Below, in pieces: positions 34,220 to 44,817 of a stretch of 62,292 nt of DNA; positions within the stretch are counted from its first letter, which is position 1, and each line of letters starts with the position of its first letter. The DNA comes from an uncultured Afifella sp. (lineage in GTDB: Bacteria > Pseudomonadota > Alphaproteobacteria > Rhizobiales > Afifellaceae). The stretch is taken from assembly GCA_947259045.1 (NCBI GenBank), contig CAMYKZ010000007.1, positions 1-62,292 of the forward strand, in the 5' to 3' direction. The notes beneath the pieces were generated by a model. The model saw only the letters and a list, made by a program, of their open reading frames with translations, did not search any database and was not told the origin of the DNA. A program made the translations under genes and the position numbers.

Positions 34220-34283
34220 TCAAAGTACGGCAGGCCACATGCCCCTCTCGCACAATCCGCGTTCAGCGTTTAGTCTGTCCAAC

Positions 34284-34961
34284 ATGCGAATCCTCATAAT
34301 CGAAGATGATCAGGAAGCGGCGAGCTATCTCGCAAAGGCGTTGAGCGAGGCCGGCCACGTTGCCGATCAGGCAAATGACGGCGATACCGGTTTCAACATG
34401 GCGGCAACCGGCAGTTACGATGTGCTGGTCGTCGATCGCATGCTGCCGAAGCGGGATGGCCTGTCGGTCATCGCAAGCATGCGCGCGGAAGGCAGTACCA
34501 CGCCGATCCTGATCCTCTCCGCCCTTGGCCAGGTCGATGACCGGGTGACCGGCCTGCGCGCCGGCGGCGACGATTATCTGCCCAAACCATATGCCTTTTC
34601 GGAATTGCTTGCACGCGTCGAGGTGCTGGCGCGCCGTAATGCCCCCCAGGAGAGTGTTACGGTTTACAATGTGGCCGATCTGGAACTCAATCGTCTGGCG
34701 CGCACCGTCCGGCGCGGCGATCAGTCAATCTCCCTGCAGCCGCGTGAATTCAGGCTGCTGGAGTTCCTGATGAAGAATGCCGGGACCGTGGTGACAAGAA
34801 CCATGCTCCTGGAAAATGTCTGGGATTACCATTTCGATCCCCAGACCAATGTCATTGATGTCCACATTTCGCGGCTCCGATCCAAGATCGACAAGGATTT
34901 CGAGCGCCCGCTTTTGCAGACCGTTCGCGGTGCCGGCTACGTAATCAGGGACGATGGTTAG
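34284..34961 (+). CDS. OmpR-family response regulator after degP
   Basis: A 225-residue regulator with receiver residues E7-D8-D9 and D51 (VVDRMLPKRDG), K in DYLPKPYAF and an OmpR winged helix (ENVWDYHFDPQTNVIDVHISRLRSKID). The frame extends to 34155, but receiver domains start at MRILIIEDD, so ATG 34284 is chosen; it has no visible Shine-Dalgarno. It overlaps the kinase gene by eight bases. The position after degP suggests an envelope-stress role, which is inference. Confidence 0.9.
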   Translation: MRILIIEDDQEAASYLAKALSEAGHVADQANDGDTGFNMAATGSYDVLVVDRMLPKRDGLSVIASMRAEGSTTPILILSALGQVDDRVTGLRAGGDDYLPKPYAFSELLARVEVLARRNAPQESVTVYNVADLELNRLARTVRRGDQSISLQPREFRLLEFLMKNAGTVVTRTMLLENVWDYHFDPQTNVIDVHISRLRSKIDKDFERPLLQTVRGAGYVIRDDG

Positions 34962-36405
34962 CCCGCCGGGTTCGAACCCGGAAAAGGCGGCCACCGGCGC
35001 TCATCCGCGGTTCCGTCTTTTCCGCACGACAGCATTCAAACTGTCACTCGTCTATCTCGCGGTATTCACCGTCTTTGCCGGATTTCTGATCCTCTACATT
35101 GCGTCCAATACCGCGCAGCTTGTGTCGTTCCAGATCCGCGAAGCTCTCGATCTGGAACTGAAAGCGCTGGCCGACCAATATCGCATCGGCGGCATCCGGC
35201 AATTGACCCAGACGATCGAACGACGATCGCGCCGGCCAGGCGCTTCGCTTTATCTGGTGACCAATGCGGAGGGCCAGGCCATTGTCGGCAATGTGGAGTC
35301 GCTGCCGCCGTCGGTTCTGGCCAATCCGGACGCCAGGGTCCGTCCGGTACCCTATTCCAGGTTCGGCGATCAGGATGATCCGAGTGAACATCTGGCGCTG
35401 GTCAGGGTTTTTCAGTTGAAGGGCGGGTACACCGCGCTTGTCGGCCGCGACATGGGTGAACGCGAACGCTTTGTTGCCATTATCCAGCGCTCGCTGATGC
35501 TGACCGCTGCTTTGATGGTGGCGCTCGGTCTTGCAAGCTGGCTGTTTGTCTCCAGGCGCGTCCTGCAACGCATCGACTCCGTTGCCGATACCAGCCGGCA
35601 GATCATGGCCGGCGACCTGTCCGGCCGGCTTGAAGTCACCGGGACCGGTGATGAATTCGATCGGCTGGCGGTCAGCTTGAACACCATGCTCTCACGGATT
35701 GAACGGTTGATGACCGGACTGAAGGAAGTGTCCGACAATATCGCCCATGATCTGAAGACGCCTCTGACACGAATGCGCAGCCGTGTGGAGACGGCGCTGG
35801 CGCAATCCGGCAGCGAGACGGAATATCGCGATGCTCTGCAGGCGACAATTGAAGATTCCGACCAGTTGATCCGCACGTTCAACGCGCTGTTGATGATCGC
35901 CCGGGTGGAAGCCGGTTCATCAATGGCGGAATTCGGTCCTGTCGATGTCGCAGAACTGATCCGGGACGTATGTGAACTTTATGAACCGCTTGCCGAAGAA
36001 GCGGGGATCGGTTTCTCCCTGGACGCCGGCGGTTCGGTGATCATAACCGGCAATCGTGAACTGCTTTCGCAGGCGGTTGCCAACCTGCTGGACAATGCCA
36101 TTAAATATTGCCTTCAATTGGAGACGGAGGCCCATATCGATGTTGCCATCAGAAATGATCGAGAACACGTGACGATCAGTGTCGCAGACAACGGTCCGGG
36201 TATCGCCGAGGCCGATCGCGAGCGTGTGACGGAACGATTTGTCCGGCTCGAAGAGAGCCGGTCAAAACCCGGAGCAGGGCTCGGTCTGAGTCTTGTGACC
36301 GCGGTCGTTGAATTGCATGGCGGCGGACTTGAACTCAGCGATAATCAACCGGGGCTCAAGGCCAGTCTGATCATACCGGTCGATGGAGAGGCCGATGGCA
36401 AGTGA
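34954..36405 (+). CDS. Sensor histidine kinase, partner of the preceding regulator
   Basis: A 483-residue membrane kinase with spans at about 28-50 and 180-200, a periplasmic domain of about 130 residues, a HAMP region (RRVLQRIDSVADTSRQIMAGD), phosphoacceptor H265 in DNIAHDLKTPLTRMR and an ATPase with AVANLLDNAIKY and GAGLGLSLVTAV. The gene overlaps the regulator by eight bases and glnE by eleven, so all three are read together. Confidence 0.92.
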   Translation: MVSPPGSNPEKAATGAHPRFRLFRTTAFKLSLVYLAVFTVFAGFLILYIASNTAQLVSFQIREALDLELKALADQYRIGGIRQLTQTIERRSRRPGASLYLVTNAEGQAIVGNVESLPPSVLANPDARVRPVPYSRFGDQDDPSEHLALVRVFQLKGGYTALVGRDMGERERFVAIIQRSLMLTAALMVALGLASWLFVSRRVLQRIDSVADTSRQIMAGDLSGRLEVTGTGDEFDRLAVSLNTMLSRIERLMTGLKEVSDNIAHDLKTPLTRMRSRVETALAQSGSETEYRDALQATIEDSDQLIRTFNALLMIARVEAGSSMAEFGPVDVAELIRDVCELYEPLAEEAGIGFSLDAGGSVIITGNRELLSQAVANLLDNAIKYCLQLETEAHIDVAIRNDREHVTISVADNGPGIAEADRERVTERFVRLEESRSKPGAGLGLSLVTAVVELHGGGLELSDNQPGLKASLIIPVDGEADGK

Positions 36406-39328
36406 CCGTCTGATTGACAGGACCTGCCCGTTGCCGGCATCGCCCTGGGCCGAGGCCGCACTGGCCATGTTGAACGAGGCGGCAGAGCGCGACGGCATAC
36501 AGGACAGGCACGCCACCCTGCTTGACAACACCACAGTGCGCGATTTTCTTGCGGCCGCGCTCGGCGACTGTCCGTTTCTGCTGGATCTCGCTGCCAAGGA
36601 TTCCGGCAGGCTTCTGGATATTCTGGAAACGGCTCCGGAAGATTATCTGAACCGGACGATTAGCGAAATCGGCAAGGCCTCGTGGCAGGACCGTAAAATT
36701 GCGATGTCGGCGCTGCGCCGGGCCAAGCAGAATGTCGCGCTGTGCCTGGGCCTTGCCGATCTGGCCGGTGCTGTCAGCCTGGAAACGGTGACGACCGGGT
36801 TGACTGATTTTGCCGACGCAGCCGTCGATGCGGCGCTGCGTTTTGCGCTCGACGACGCCACAAGGCAGGGCAAATGGGACGGCACGCCATTGGAGCAATC
36901 GGGGATCACGATCATTGCCATGGGCAAATATGGCGCACATGAACTGAATTATTCCAGCGACATCGACATCATTGCCTTTTACGACGCGGAGGCGCCGGGC
37001 CTGGCGGCAGGACAGGAGCCGTCGGTGTTCTGGATCCGGACGATCCGCCTGCTGGTCCAGTTGATGCAGGAATGGACAGCGGACGGATATGTCTTTCGGA
37101 CCGATCTCAGGCTGCGGCCGGACCCGGGCGCGACAGCGGTCGCGCTGTCGATTTCAGCCGCGTTGCAATATTACGAGAGCATGGGGCAGAACTGGGAACG
37201 GGCCGCGCTGATCAAGGCGCGTGCCTGTGCCGGCAATATCCCGTGCGGCGAGAGTTTTCTGCGGGAAATAGGCCCGTTTATCTGGCGCCGGTATCTGGAC
37301 TTCGCAGCCATCGCCGACATTCACTCCATCAAACGGCAGATTCATGCGCATCGCGGCCACGGTACGGTGCAGGTCGCCGGGCACGATCTCAAACGCGGCC
37401 GCGGCGGCATTCGCGAGATCGAGTTTTTTGTCCAGACACAGCAATTGATCGCTGGCGGGCGTGACATGGAACTGCGCGGCCGCGGAACCCGGCTGATGCT
37501 GGAAAAATTGCGGGAACACAACTGGATCGATGAAGAGGCTCGATCAGAGCTTGATGAAGCCTATGTCTGGTTCCGGTGTTTGGAGCACCGGTTGCAGATG
37601 GTGCGCGATGAGCAGACGCAGACCATCCCCAAGGATCGTGAGGAGCTTGGCCGTGTCGCCCGCCTGAGCGGGTTCAACGTGGTATCGGAGTTCGAAGATC
37701 AGGCCCGTCAACGGCTGAACAAGGTCGCATCGCGTTATGCTGCGCTGTTTGAAGATGCGCCGGAACTCTCGGCGGATGCAGGCAATCTGGTTTTCACCGG
37801 CGACGATGATGATCCGCAAACGATCGAAACGCTAAGCCGGATGGGGTTCAGCGATCCGGAATATGTCACCCGGACGATCCGCGCCTGGCACTTCGGGCGC
37901 TTTCCGGCGATGCGCTCGACTGCGGCGCGCGAGGCTCTCACCAATATTACGCCGGCGCTGCTGAAAGCCTTCTGCAATGCCGGGGACGGCAATGCCGCGC
38001 TTCGCTCTTTCGATGGCATCTTGCGCGGTTTGCCGGCCGGCGTACAGCTTTTCGCGCTGCTGTCGGCGCGGCGCGAATTGCTTGACCTTCTGGCGATGAT
38101 CCTCGGTTCGGCGCCGCGGTTGGCTGAAGTCTTTGCCCGCCGGCCGCAGGTGGTCGGAGCGCTGATCGATCCTGCATTCTATGAAGCTGACGGTGACCCG
38201 GAGACGTTCGCCGTCAGATTTGATGAAAGCCTGGCCCAGGCAACCGGGTTTGAAGACGTGCTGGACCGGACCCGGCTGTTCGCCTCCGAGCAGCGGTTCC
38301 TGGTTTCAATCCGCCTGCTGACCGGCACGACAAGCCCCGCCGAGGTCAGCCTCGCACTGTCGGAGCTGGCGGAAATCGTCGCCAACCGATTGCTGCATCA
38401 TGTCGAGATTGAATTTTCCAGGCGTCACGGCCGGATCGAGGGCGGGCGTCTGGCCCTTTTGGCGATGGGGCGACTGGGCAGCCGGGAAATGACGACCGGC
38501 TCCGATCTCGATCTCATCGTCATCTACGATCATGACAAGGACGCCGGCGGTTCGGGGGGAGACAGGCCGCTGGCGCCAAGCCAGTATTTTGCCCGCCTGA
38601 CGCAAAGATTGGTTGCGGCGCTTTCTGCGCCGACGGCTGAGGGGATTGCCTACGAGGTCGACCTGCGCTTGCGACCGTCAGGCCAGGCTGGCCCGCTGGC
38701 GACCCATATCGAGGCATTTGAGCGCTATCAGCAGGAAGGAGCCTGGACCTGGGAACATCTGGCGCTTGCGCGCGCCCGGCCTGTCGGCGGCGATCCGGCC
38801 CTTTGTGCCCGGGTCGATGGAATTATCGACAATGTCGTCAGCCGCGAACGCGACCCGAAGCTGTTGAGGGACGATCTTCTGGACATGCGCGGCCGCGTCC
38901 AGGCGGAACGTGGCGATCCTGATCGATGGGCGTTCAAAACGGTGCCGGGCGGTCTGATGGATATAGAGTTTGCCGCACAGTTTGCTGTATTGGCGGGCCT
39001 CGCCCGCCGTGCAGGGGAACCGACAGCGGACGTTTTGCGGCGCGCCGCAGATGATCCTCATCTGACGGAAGATGACGATACGCTCAAAGCCGCATGGATC
39101 GCACTTGCCGATGCCGCGCAATTCCAGAGCGCGCTGATGCAGTTCATCCGGGCGGCCGACGACCGGCGGTTTCAACCGGATCAGGCGCCGTCCGGTTTCA
39201 AGGACTTTCTTTCACGCCAAATGAAAGAGCCCGATTTCAGTGTGCTGTCGGCACGGCTGAGCGATATTCAGGACATTGCGGAAAAAGCATTTTTCCGTGT
39301 TCTGGATCGGTCGGCTGCCGAGCGATAA
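36395..39328 (+). CDS. glnE: Bifunctional glutamine-synthetase adenylyltransferase/deadenylylase
   Basis: A 977-residue enzyme that adds and removes AMP on glutamine synthetase under PII control. Two nucleotidyltransferase-like halves are seen: GAHELNYSSDIDIIAFYD in the N-terminal (deadenylylase) half and GSREMTTGSDLDLIVIYDHD in the C-terminal (adenylylase) half, each with the paired aspartates. Each half is followed by a helical GlnD-UR domain (DLKRGRGGIREIEFFVQ; KTVPGGLMDIEFAAQ). The ATG at 36395 was chosen because GGAGAGG lies just before it; an ATG at 36383 would add four residues. Confidence 0.96.
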   Translation: MASDRLIDRTCPLPASPWAEAALAMLNEAAERDGIQDRHATLLDNTTVRDFLAAALGDCPFLLDLAAKDSGRLLDILETAPEDYLNRTISEIGKASWQDRKIAMSALRRAKQNVALCLGLADLAGAVSLETVTTGLTDFADAAVDAALRFALDDATRQGKWDGTPLEQSGITIIAMGKYGAHELNYSSDIDIIAFYDAEAPGLAAGQEPSVFWIRTIRLLVQLMQEWTADGYVFRTDLRLRPDPGATAVALSISAALQYYESMGQNWERAALIKARACAGNIPCGESFLREIGPFIWRRYLDFAAIADIHSIKRQIHAHRGHGTVQVAGHDLKRGRGGIREIEFFVQTQQLIAGGRDMELRGRGTRLMLEKLREHNWIDEEARSELDEAYVWFRCLEHRLQMVRDEQTQTIPKDREELGRVARLSGFNVVSEFEDQARQRLNKVASRYAALFEDAPELSADAGNLVFTGDDDDPQTIETLSRMGFSDPEYVTRTIRAWHFGRFPAMRSTAAREALTNITPALLKAFCNAGDGNAALRSFDGILRGLPAGVQLFALLSARRELLDLLAMILGSAPRLAEVFARRPQVVGALIDPAFYEADGDPETFAVRFDESLAQATGFEDVLDRTRLFASEQRFLVSIRLLTGTTSPAEVSLALSELAEIVANRLLHHVEIEFSRRHGRIEGGRLALLAMGRLGSREMTTGSDLDLIVIYDHDKDAGGSGGDRPLAPSQYFARLTQRLVAALSAPTAEGIAYEVDLRLRPSGQAGPLATHIEAFERYQQEGAWTWEHLALARARPVGGDPALCARVDGIIDNVVSRERDPKLLRDDLLDMRGRVQAERGDPDRWAFKTVPGGLMDIEFAAQFAVLAGLARRAGEPTADVLRRAADDPHLTEDDDTLKAAWIALADAAQFQSALMQFIRAADDRRFQPDQAPSGFKDFLSRQMKEPDFSVLSARLSDIQDIAEKAFFRVLDRSAAER

Positions 39329-39411
39329 TCGTCCGGACGCAGCCGGGCGGTGTTTCATGGTTGCGGAGTTGACGATCAGTGTGAAGTGTTGCCGACATGG
39401 CAAACGGCCAA

Positions 39412-41772
39412 TCAGGCCGCTTCGTTGGTCTCTTCGTCGGACAGGCCGCCCGGGCTGGCCGGCAAGGTCACAGTCACGATTGTGCCGACGCCGGTTGTCG
39501 ATGAAATCACCAGATCTCCGCCATGAAGCCGCGCCAGCGATCTTGATATCGCCAGACCGAGGCCGGAACCCTTGTGATCGCGGATGAACTGCGGCTGGAC
39601 CTGTTCGAATGGCCTTGCCAGCCTGTCCAGCGCCTCCTTGGCGATACCGATGCCATTATCCTCAATAACCAGCGAAACCAGCGTCTGATCGGTTCTTGCG
39701 TGAATTTTCACCTGACCGTTTTCCGGCGTGAACTTGATCGCATTCGACAGCAGATTGAGCATGATCTGCCGCAGAGCCTGGCGATCGGCTTCCACGCTCA
39801 TGGTCTGCGGGATGTCATACTCGATATCGATACCGGCGCTGCTGGCATCACTGCTTTGGTCGCGCACCGTCTCGCTGACCGCCTCGAACACATTGAGGGT
39901 TTCCGGCTCGATGTCCGTGCGGCCGGCTTCCAGCCGCGCCATTTCGAGAATATCGGAAATGATGCCGAGCAGGTAGCGGCCGCTCTCGTGTATATCCCGG
40001 CTGTATTCGACGTATTTTTCATTGCCCAACGGACCGAACGCGTTCGATGTCATGATTTCAGAGAAACCGATGATGGCATTGAGTGGGGTTCGAAGCTCAT
40101 GGCTGACATTTGCCAGAAATTCCGATTTTGCGCGATTGGCTTCCTCTGCGCGATCTTTTGCGATCGAATAATTTTCAGCCAGTTCGACAAGCTGCTGTGC
40201 CTGGGTTTCCAATTGCTGCCGCGACCGGCGCAAATCAATGACATTTTCCGTCAATGCACGCTCGTTCTCCAGCAACTGGTTTTCATGCTGTTTCAGGGCT
40301 GTAATGTCGGTGCCGACTGAAACGAAACCGCCATCTTTTGTTCGTCGTTCGCTGATCTGCAGCCAGCTTCCGTCTTCGATCCGAGCCTCCACTGAACGCG
40401 CGCCGATACCTGCCTTTTCCTGCGGAGCCAGTTCATTGGCGACGACTGGCCGCCGGCCTGCGTTCAGGACCTGCGAATAGGGCGTGCCTGGCCGGGCCAT
40501 ATCGTCCGACAGGCCGTAGAGCTGCTGATATTTGCTGTTGCACAGCACCAGCCGGTCATTGGCGTCCCAGAGTACGAATGCCTCCGAAATGGCTTCCACG
40601 GCGTCCCGCAGCCTGAGGTCGGCCGTCAGCGATGCTTCAGCAAGTTTTTTCTGTTCGCTGACGTCAACGGCGATACCGATCAGATGCGTCCGCATGTCAG
40701 CGTCGGTAACGACCTCGCCGCGGGCGCGAATCCAGACCCAGTGCCCGTCAGCATGCTGCATGCGGAATTCGCGGTCGACCTGGCCGCCATTGGCGGCGAT
40801 CAGATTGTTTGCCATGTCGATCAGGTTGCCGTCTTCGGGATGTACCCGTTCAGCCAGTTCGCGCATCGACAAAAGCCGGTTGCGGTCCGGTAATCCGAGC
40901 ATTTCGAACATCGACGGAGACCAGAATATGGCGCCTCGGCCGAGGTCCCAGTCCCACAGGCCGGACCGGCCGTGATGCAGTGCCATATGGAAGCGGTTCT
41001 GGGTTTCCGTATAGATGAAATCGGCTTCTTCGGCCCGCGCGGCCTGGGCATGATAGGCAAATCCGAGAATCACCAGAACAATGGCTGTGGCGACAAAGAC
41101 GGTTGCCTCGCGCGAGACGACGATCCGCCATGGCGCATAGATCGTCGCTTGACTCTGCAGCACGGTAACGGACGCTGTCTGATCCAGCGTCTGATAGACG
41201 GTTGCAATGACATCTTCACCGGTTGGCAGCGTCAATTGCATGACGCCGGCCGATGCGCCCAATGTCGTCAGCACCTGTCCGGCGCCGAGAAATTCGTTCA
41301 GCGTCTTCACGCTCGCCTCTTCGCCGGTGTAGGCGGTTGGGTGACGGGCGGTAATATTCCCCGCGCCGTCGGCAAGAATGACCATGCGGCCGTTGATCCG
41401 GGCCGGCTCCGGCAGGGCATTGGCAAGCAGCCCCGCCATTGCCTGCTGGCTGCCCGGATAGGCTGAGATATTGGCGGCTTCGATATCTGCCGCGACTGAT
41501 TTTGCAATCAGGATCAGGTCGTGCTGGGCATCCACGTTCATGATCTGGCGCTGCTCATAGACTGCCAGCGCACGCATGGTGCCGAGTGCTGCAACGAACA
41601 TGACAATCAGAATCGGGATAGCCCGCCTGACGATAGGTTCGGTCTGGACAAGGCGAATATAGGCCGGATGGATAAACAGCCGTGCATGCCCGAGCAGGGC
41701 GGCGCGGTTAAGCCGGCCGAATTCTGGAATTCGTTTTATCGCTGACGCAAAGGACACATTTGCCCGCCCCAT
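39412..41772 (-). CDS. pleC: PleC-like sensor histidine kinase with two PAS domains
   Basis: A 786-residue membrane kinase. Spans at about 51-70 and 224-240 enclose a periplasmic domain. Two PAS regions follow (about 258-378 and 385-495), then coiled coil, the HisKA with H558 in NVSHELRTPLNAIIGFSEI, and the ATPase with LMLNLLSNAIKFTPE and GSGLGLAISRSL. The stretch FGPLGNEKYVEYSRDIHESG is typical of the PleC/DivJ/PdhS group acting on DivK, which governs asymmetric division. Placement beside glnE and pepN agrees, as I recall, with rhizobial pleC. The exact paralogue is not proven. Confidence 0.75.
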   Translation of the reverse strand: MGRANVSFASAIKRIPEFGRLNRAALLGHARLFIHPAYIRLVQTEPIVRRAIPILIVMFVAALGTMRALAVYEQRQIMNVDAQHDLILIAKSVAADIEAANISAYPGSQQAMAGLLANALPEPARINGRMVILADGAGNITARHPTAYTGEEASVKTLNEFLGAGQVLTTLGASAGVMQLTLPTGEDVIATVYQTLDQTASVTVLQSQATIYAPWRIVVSREATVFVATAIVLVILGFAYHAQAARAEEADFIYTETQNRFHMALHHGRSGLWDWDLGRGAIFWSPSMFEMLGLPDRNRLLSMRELAERVHPEDGNLIDMANNLIAANGGQVDREFRMQHADGHWVWIRARGEVVTDADMRTHLIGIAVDVSEQKKLAEASLTADLRLRDAVEAISEAFVLWDANDRLVLCNSKYQQLYGLSDDMARPGTPYSQVLNAGRRPVVANELAPQEKAGIGARSVEARIEDGSWLQISERRTKDGGFVSVGTDITALKQHENQLLENERALTENVIDLRRSRQQLETQAQQLVELAENYSIAKDRAEEANRAKSEFLANVSHELRTPLNAIIGFSEIMTSNAFGPLGNEKYVEYSRDIHESGRYLLGIISDILEMARLEAGRTDIEPETLNVFEAVSETVRDQSSDASSAGIDIEYDIPQTMSVEADRQALRQIMLNLLSNAIKFTPENGQVKIHARTDQTLVSLVIEDNGIGIAKEALDRLARPFEQVQPQFIRDHKGSGLGLAISRSLARLHGGDLVISSTTGVGTIVTVTLPASPGGLSDEETNEAA

Positions 41773-41905
41773 GCGTGCCTCCTCTCAAGAAACGATCCAG
41801 AAGCCCCATCCCCCGAATCACTTCCATTTGAATCGACGCGAATCCACTTGTCCAGTCTATTAACAAAAAATTAATTTGCCGCGTTTCAGACTGGTTTATG
41901 CCGCG

Positions 41906-44557
41906 TCATGCCTCACTGTCCTGCAGCGTCCGTGTCAGGATATCCGATACATCACGCGACAGGGATTCCCGTCCTGCAAGCTCTTCAAGAGCGGCTCTTG
42001 CCGCCGCCCGGCGAACCGGTTCAAGCATCCGGAACGACCCGAAACAGGTCGCCATCCGAGCCGCAACGGACGGGTTCTTCGGATCAAGCTCGCCGATAAT
42101 TGCGGCAAGAAAACGATACCCTTCTCCATCCGTGCGGTTGAAGGCTGTCGGATTGGCTGCGCCGAACGAGCGGATCAGAGAATAAACCCGGTTCGGCGTG
42201 TCGAACGAGAAGGCCCGGTGTTCCGTCAGCGACCGGACCGTGTCCAGAGCTTCGGGGCCGGGAACCGTCGCCTGGACCGAAAACCATTTGTCCAGAACCA
42301 GAGGATCGTCCTGATATCGATTGAAGAAGGTCGAAAGGACCGGCACCGCCTCTTTCGCCTTTTCATGGGTCAGGACGCGCATGGCGGCATACCTGTCCGT
42401 CAGGTTCTGTGCTTCGTCAAAAGCCGCCCTGATATCGGATGCGACTGTCGGATCGGCGGATATCTGAAGCTCCCATGCGGCATGGCGCAAGGCCCGGCAG
42501 CCGGCATCCGCGGCATCAGGCGAATAGGTTGCAGCCGGCGCATTGCGGTCAGCCGCAGCCTGCGCGACGGATGCGATCTCGACACCGCATTGCCGCTTCA
42601 GCGCAGATCGCGCCAGGTGGATTGAATCCGGATCGACGTCCGTGCCGATCGCCTGTGCGATGTCCGTTTCGCTTGGCAAAGACAGCGCCAACGCGCGAAA
42701 GGCCGGGTCGAGATCCTCGTTGGCGGCCAGAAGCGCCATGGCTTGAGCATAATTGCCGTCGAATTGAGCCTCGTCGCCATTACGGATCGAATGTACCGCA
42801 TTCTTGAGCATGTCCAGCGCCAGGGCCTGCGCGGCATCCCATCGATTGAACGGATCCGGGTCGTGGCCGACGAGGAAGATCAACTGCTCCGGGTCAAGAT
42901 CGGTTTCAAGATGGACCGGCGCAGAAAATCCACGCAGCAGGGAAGGAACCGGCTTCGCCATGACACCGTCAAACACAAAACTGGCCCGCGCATCTTTCAG
43001 ATGCAGCACATCGCCGAAAACATCGCCCTGTGCGCCGGCAAAAGACAGATCCTGTCCGTCCGGACCCACCAGTCCGAAACGGACCGGAATATGCAAGGGG
43101 CGGGTTTCGCTGTTGCCCGGGGTCGCCGGGTTGCTCTGTTCAAGGGTCAGCGTCAGCCGGTTTGCCGCCCGGTCATAATCGTGCCGGACAGCGAGCGTCG
43201 GCGTTCCGGCCTGATGATACCAGAGTGAAAAGTGCTCCAGATCAGCACCGGTCGCCTCGGCAAAACAGGCGAGGAAATCCTCAATCGTGGAGGCATCGCC
43301 GTCATGACGCTCGAAATAGAGATCCATGCCGGCCCGGAAGCCGTCTTCGCCGAGCACGGTCTGCAGCATGCGGCAGATTTCTGCGCCTTTTTCGTATACC
43401 GTTGCAGTATAGAAATTGTTGATTTCCCGGTAGGCCGTCGGTCTCACGGGATGGGCCAGCGGCCCGTTGTCTTCGGGAAACTGCCGCTGTCTCAGGGCCG
43501 ACACATCGGAAATCCGCTTCACCGGGCGCGATCGCATGTCTGAGGTGAATTCCTGATCGCGAAACACCGTCAGGCCTTCTTTCAGGCAAAGCTGAAACCA
43601 GTCCCGGCAGGTGATCCTGTTGCCCGTCCAATTGTGGAAATATTCATGCGCAATGACGGTTTCGACACCGCGGTAATCCTGGTCGGTCCCGGTTTGCGGG
43701 TCGACCAGCACATAGCGGTCGTTGAAAATATTCAGGCCCTTGTTTTCCATGGCGCCCATATTGAAGTGCGACACGGCGACGATATTGAAGACATCGAGGT
43801 CATATTCCCGTCCGAACCGCTCTTCGTCCCAGCGCATCGAGCGCTTGAGCGCATCCATGGCATAATGGCAGCGGTCTTCGCGCCCATGTTCGCAATAGAT
43901 CCCGAGCGTCACCTGGCGGCCGGATGTCGTCGTATAATTCTCATGCACGGATGCCAGATCGCCGGCCACAATCGCAAACAGATAGGCCGGTTTGGGATGC
44001 GGATCGTACCAGACGGCAAAGTGCCGGTCGGTCCCGGCAAGCATTCCCTTGCTGACCGGATTGCCGTTGCCAAGCAGCACCGGCGCGTCGCCTTTGCGCG
44101 ATTCGATGCGCGTTGTGTAAACCGAAAGCACGTCCGGCCGGTCGAGAAAATAGGTGATCCGGCGAAAACCCTCGGCCTCGCACTGTGTGGTGTAGGTCCC
44201 GTTCGACCGGTAAAGCCCCATCAGGGCGCTGTTGGTGGTTGGATTGACTTCGGTGATGACTTCCAGCGTAAAGGCATCGGCAGGCGGATTATTCAGCGTC
44301 AGACGGTCAGGCGTCGCCTCATAGGCGTGGTCGGCCAGCGCGATGCCGTCGATCGACAGCCCCTTCAGAACAAGGCCGTCTCCGTCGAGCTGCAGTGGCG
44401 TTCCCGCAGGCGTTTGATCGCGCCGTGCAATGGTCAGACGGGAAACGACCCGTGTCGCTTCCGGCGCCAGTTTGAAGTCAAGATCGACAGTGTCGATACG
44501 GTAGTCAGTCGGTCGATAATCCGCCAGTTGGATCAGCGGGGCATTTTCGGTTCGCAT
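41906..44557 (-). CDS. pepN: Aminopeptidase N (M1 metallopeptidase)
   Basis: An 883-residue peptidase. The exopeptidase motif GAMEN is at 268-272 and the zinc site is H304-E305-x2-H308 with E327 as third ligand (VIAHEYFHNWTGNR, then LKEGLTVFRDQEF). Length and C-terminal domains match the E. coli PepN type. It removes N-terminal residues from peptides in the cytosol. A TTG two codons earlier opens the frame, but ATG 44557 has AGGGGA at good spacing. 134 bases separate it from pleC on the same strand. Confidence 0.95.
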   Translation of the reverse strand: MRTENAPLIQLADYRPTDYRIDTVDLDFKLAPEATRVVSRLTIARRDQTPAGTPLQLDGDGLVLKGLSIDGIALADHAYEATPDRLTLNNPPADAFTLEVITEVNPTTNSALMGLYRSNGTYTTQCEAEGFRRITYFLDRPDVLSVYTTRIESRKGDAPVLLGNGNPVSKGMLAGTDRHFAVWYDPHPKPAYLFAIVAGDLASVHENYTTTSGRQVTLGIYCEHGREDRCHYAMDALKRSMRWDEERFGREYDLDVFNIVAVSHFNMGAMENKGLNIFNDRYVLVDPQTGTDQDYRGVETVIAHEYFHNWTGNRITCRDWFQLCLKEGLTVFRDQEFTSDMRSRPVKRISDVSALRQRQFPEDNGPLAHPVRPTAYREINNFYTATVYEKGAEICRMLQTVLGEDGFRAGMDLYFERHDGDASTIEDFLACFAEATGADLEHFSLWYHQAGTPTLAVRHDYDRAANRLTLTLEQSNPATPGNSETRPLHIPVRFGLVGPDGQDLSFAGAQGDVFGDVLHLKDARASFVFDGVMAKPVPSLLRGFSAPVHLETDLDPEQLIFLVGHDPDPFNRWDAAQALALDMLKNAVHSIRNGDEAQFDGNYAQAMALLAANEDLDPAFRALALSLPSETDIAQAIGTDVDPDSIHLARSALKRQCGVEIASVAQAAADRNAPAATYSPDAADAGCRALRHAAWELQISADPTVASDIRAAFDEAQNLTDRYAAMRVLTHEKAKEAVPVLSTFFNRYQDDPLVLDKWFSVQATVPGPEALDTVRSLTEHRAFSFDTPNRVYSLIRSFGAANPTAFNRTDGEGYRFLAAIIGELDPKNPSVAARMATCFGSFRMLEPVRRAAARAALEELAGRESLSRDVSDILTRTLQDSEA

Positions 44558-44817
44558 GGTCAATCCCCTGAGCGGACCGGAACCGGCCCCTGGAAAACAT
44601 TAACACGATCGAAGGTGAAGGAAAGCGGAATGGCAGAATTCACCGGAAATGACATTTCCGGCACTGACGCTAACGTGTTCGCGTGATTGAAGATTTCGGC
44701 TCTAACCGAAAAACGGACCGGAATTCCCGCCGATCCGTAAAGATCTTGTCTGGACATCTCCGGACCCCGGCGTGATATGGCTGTGTCGCGGGCGCGGCAG
44801 ATCAGCGGGATCAAACG

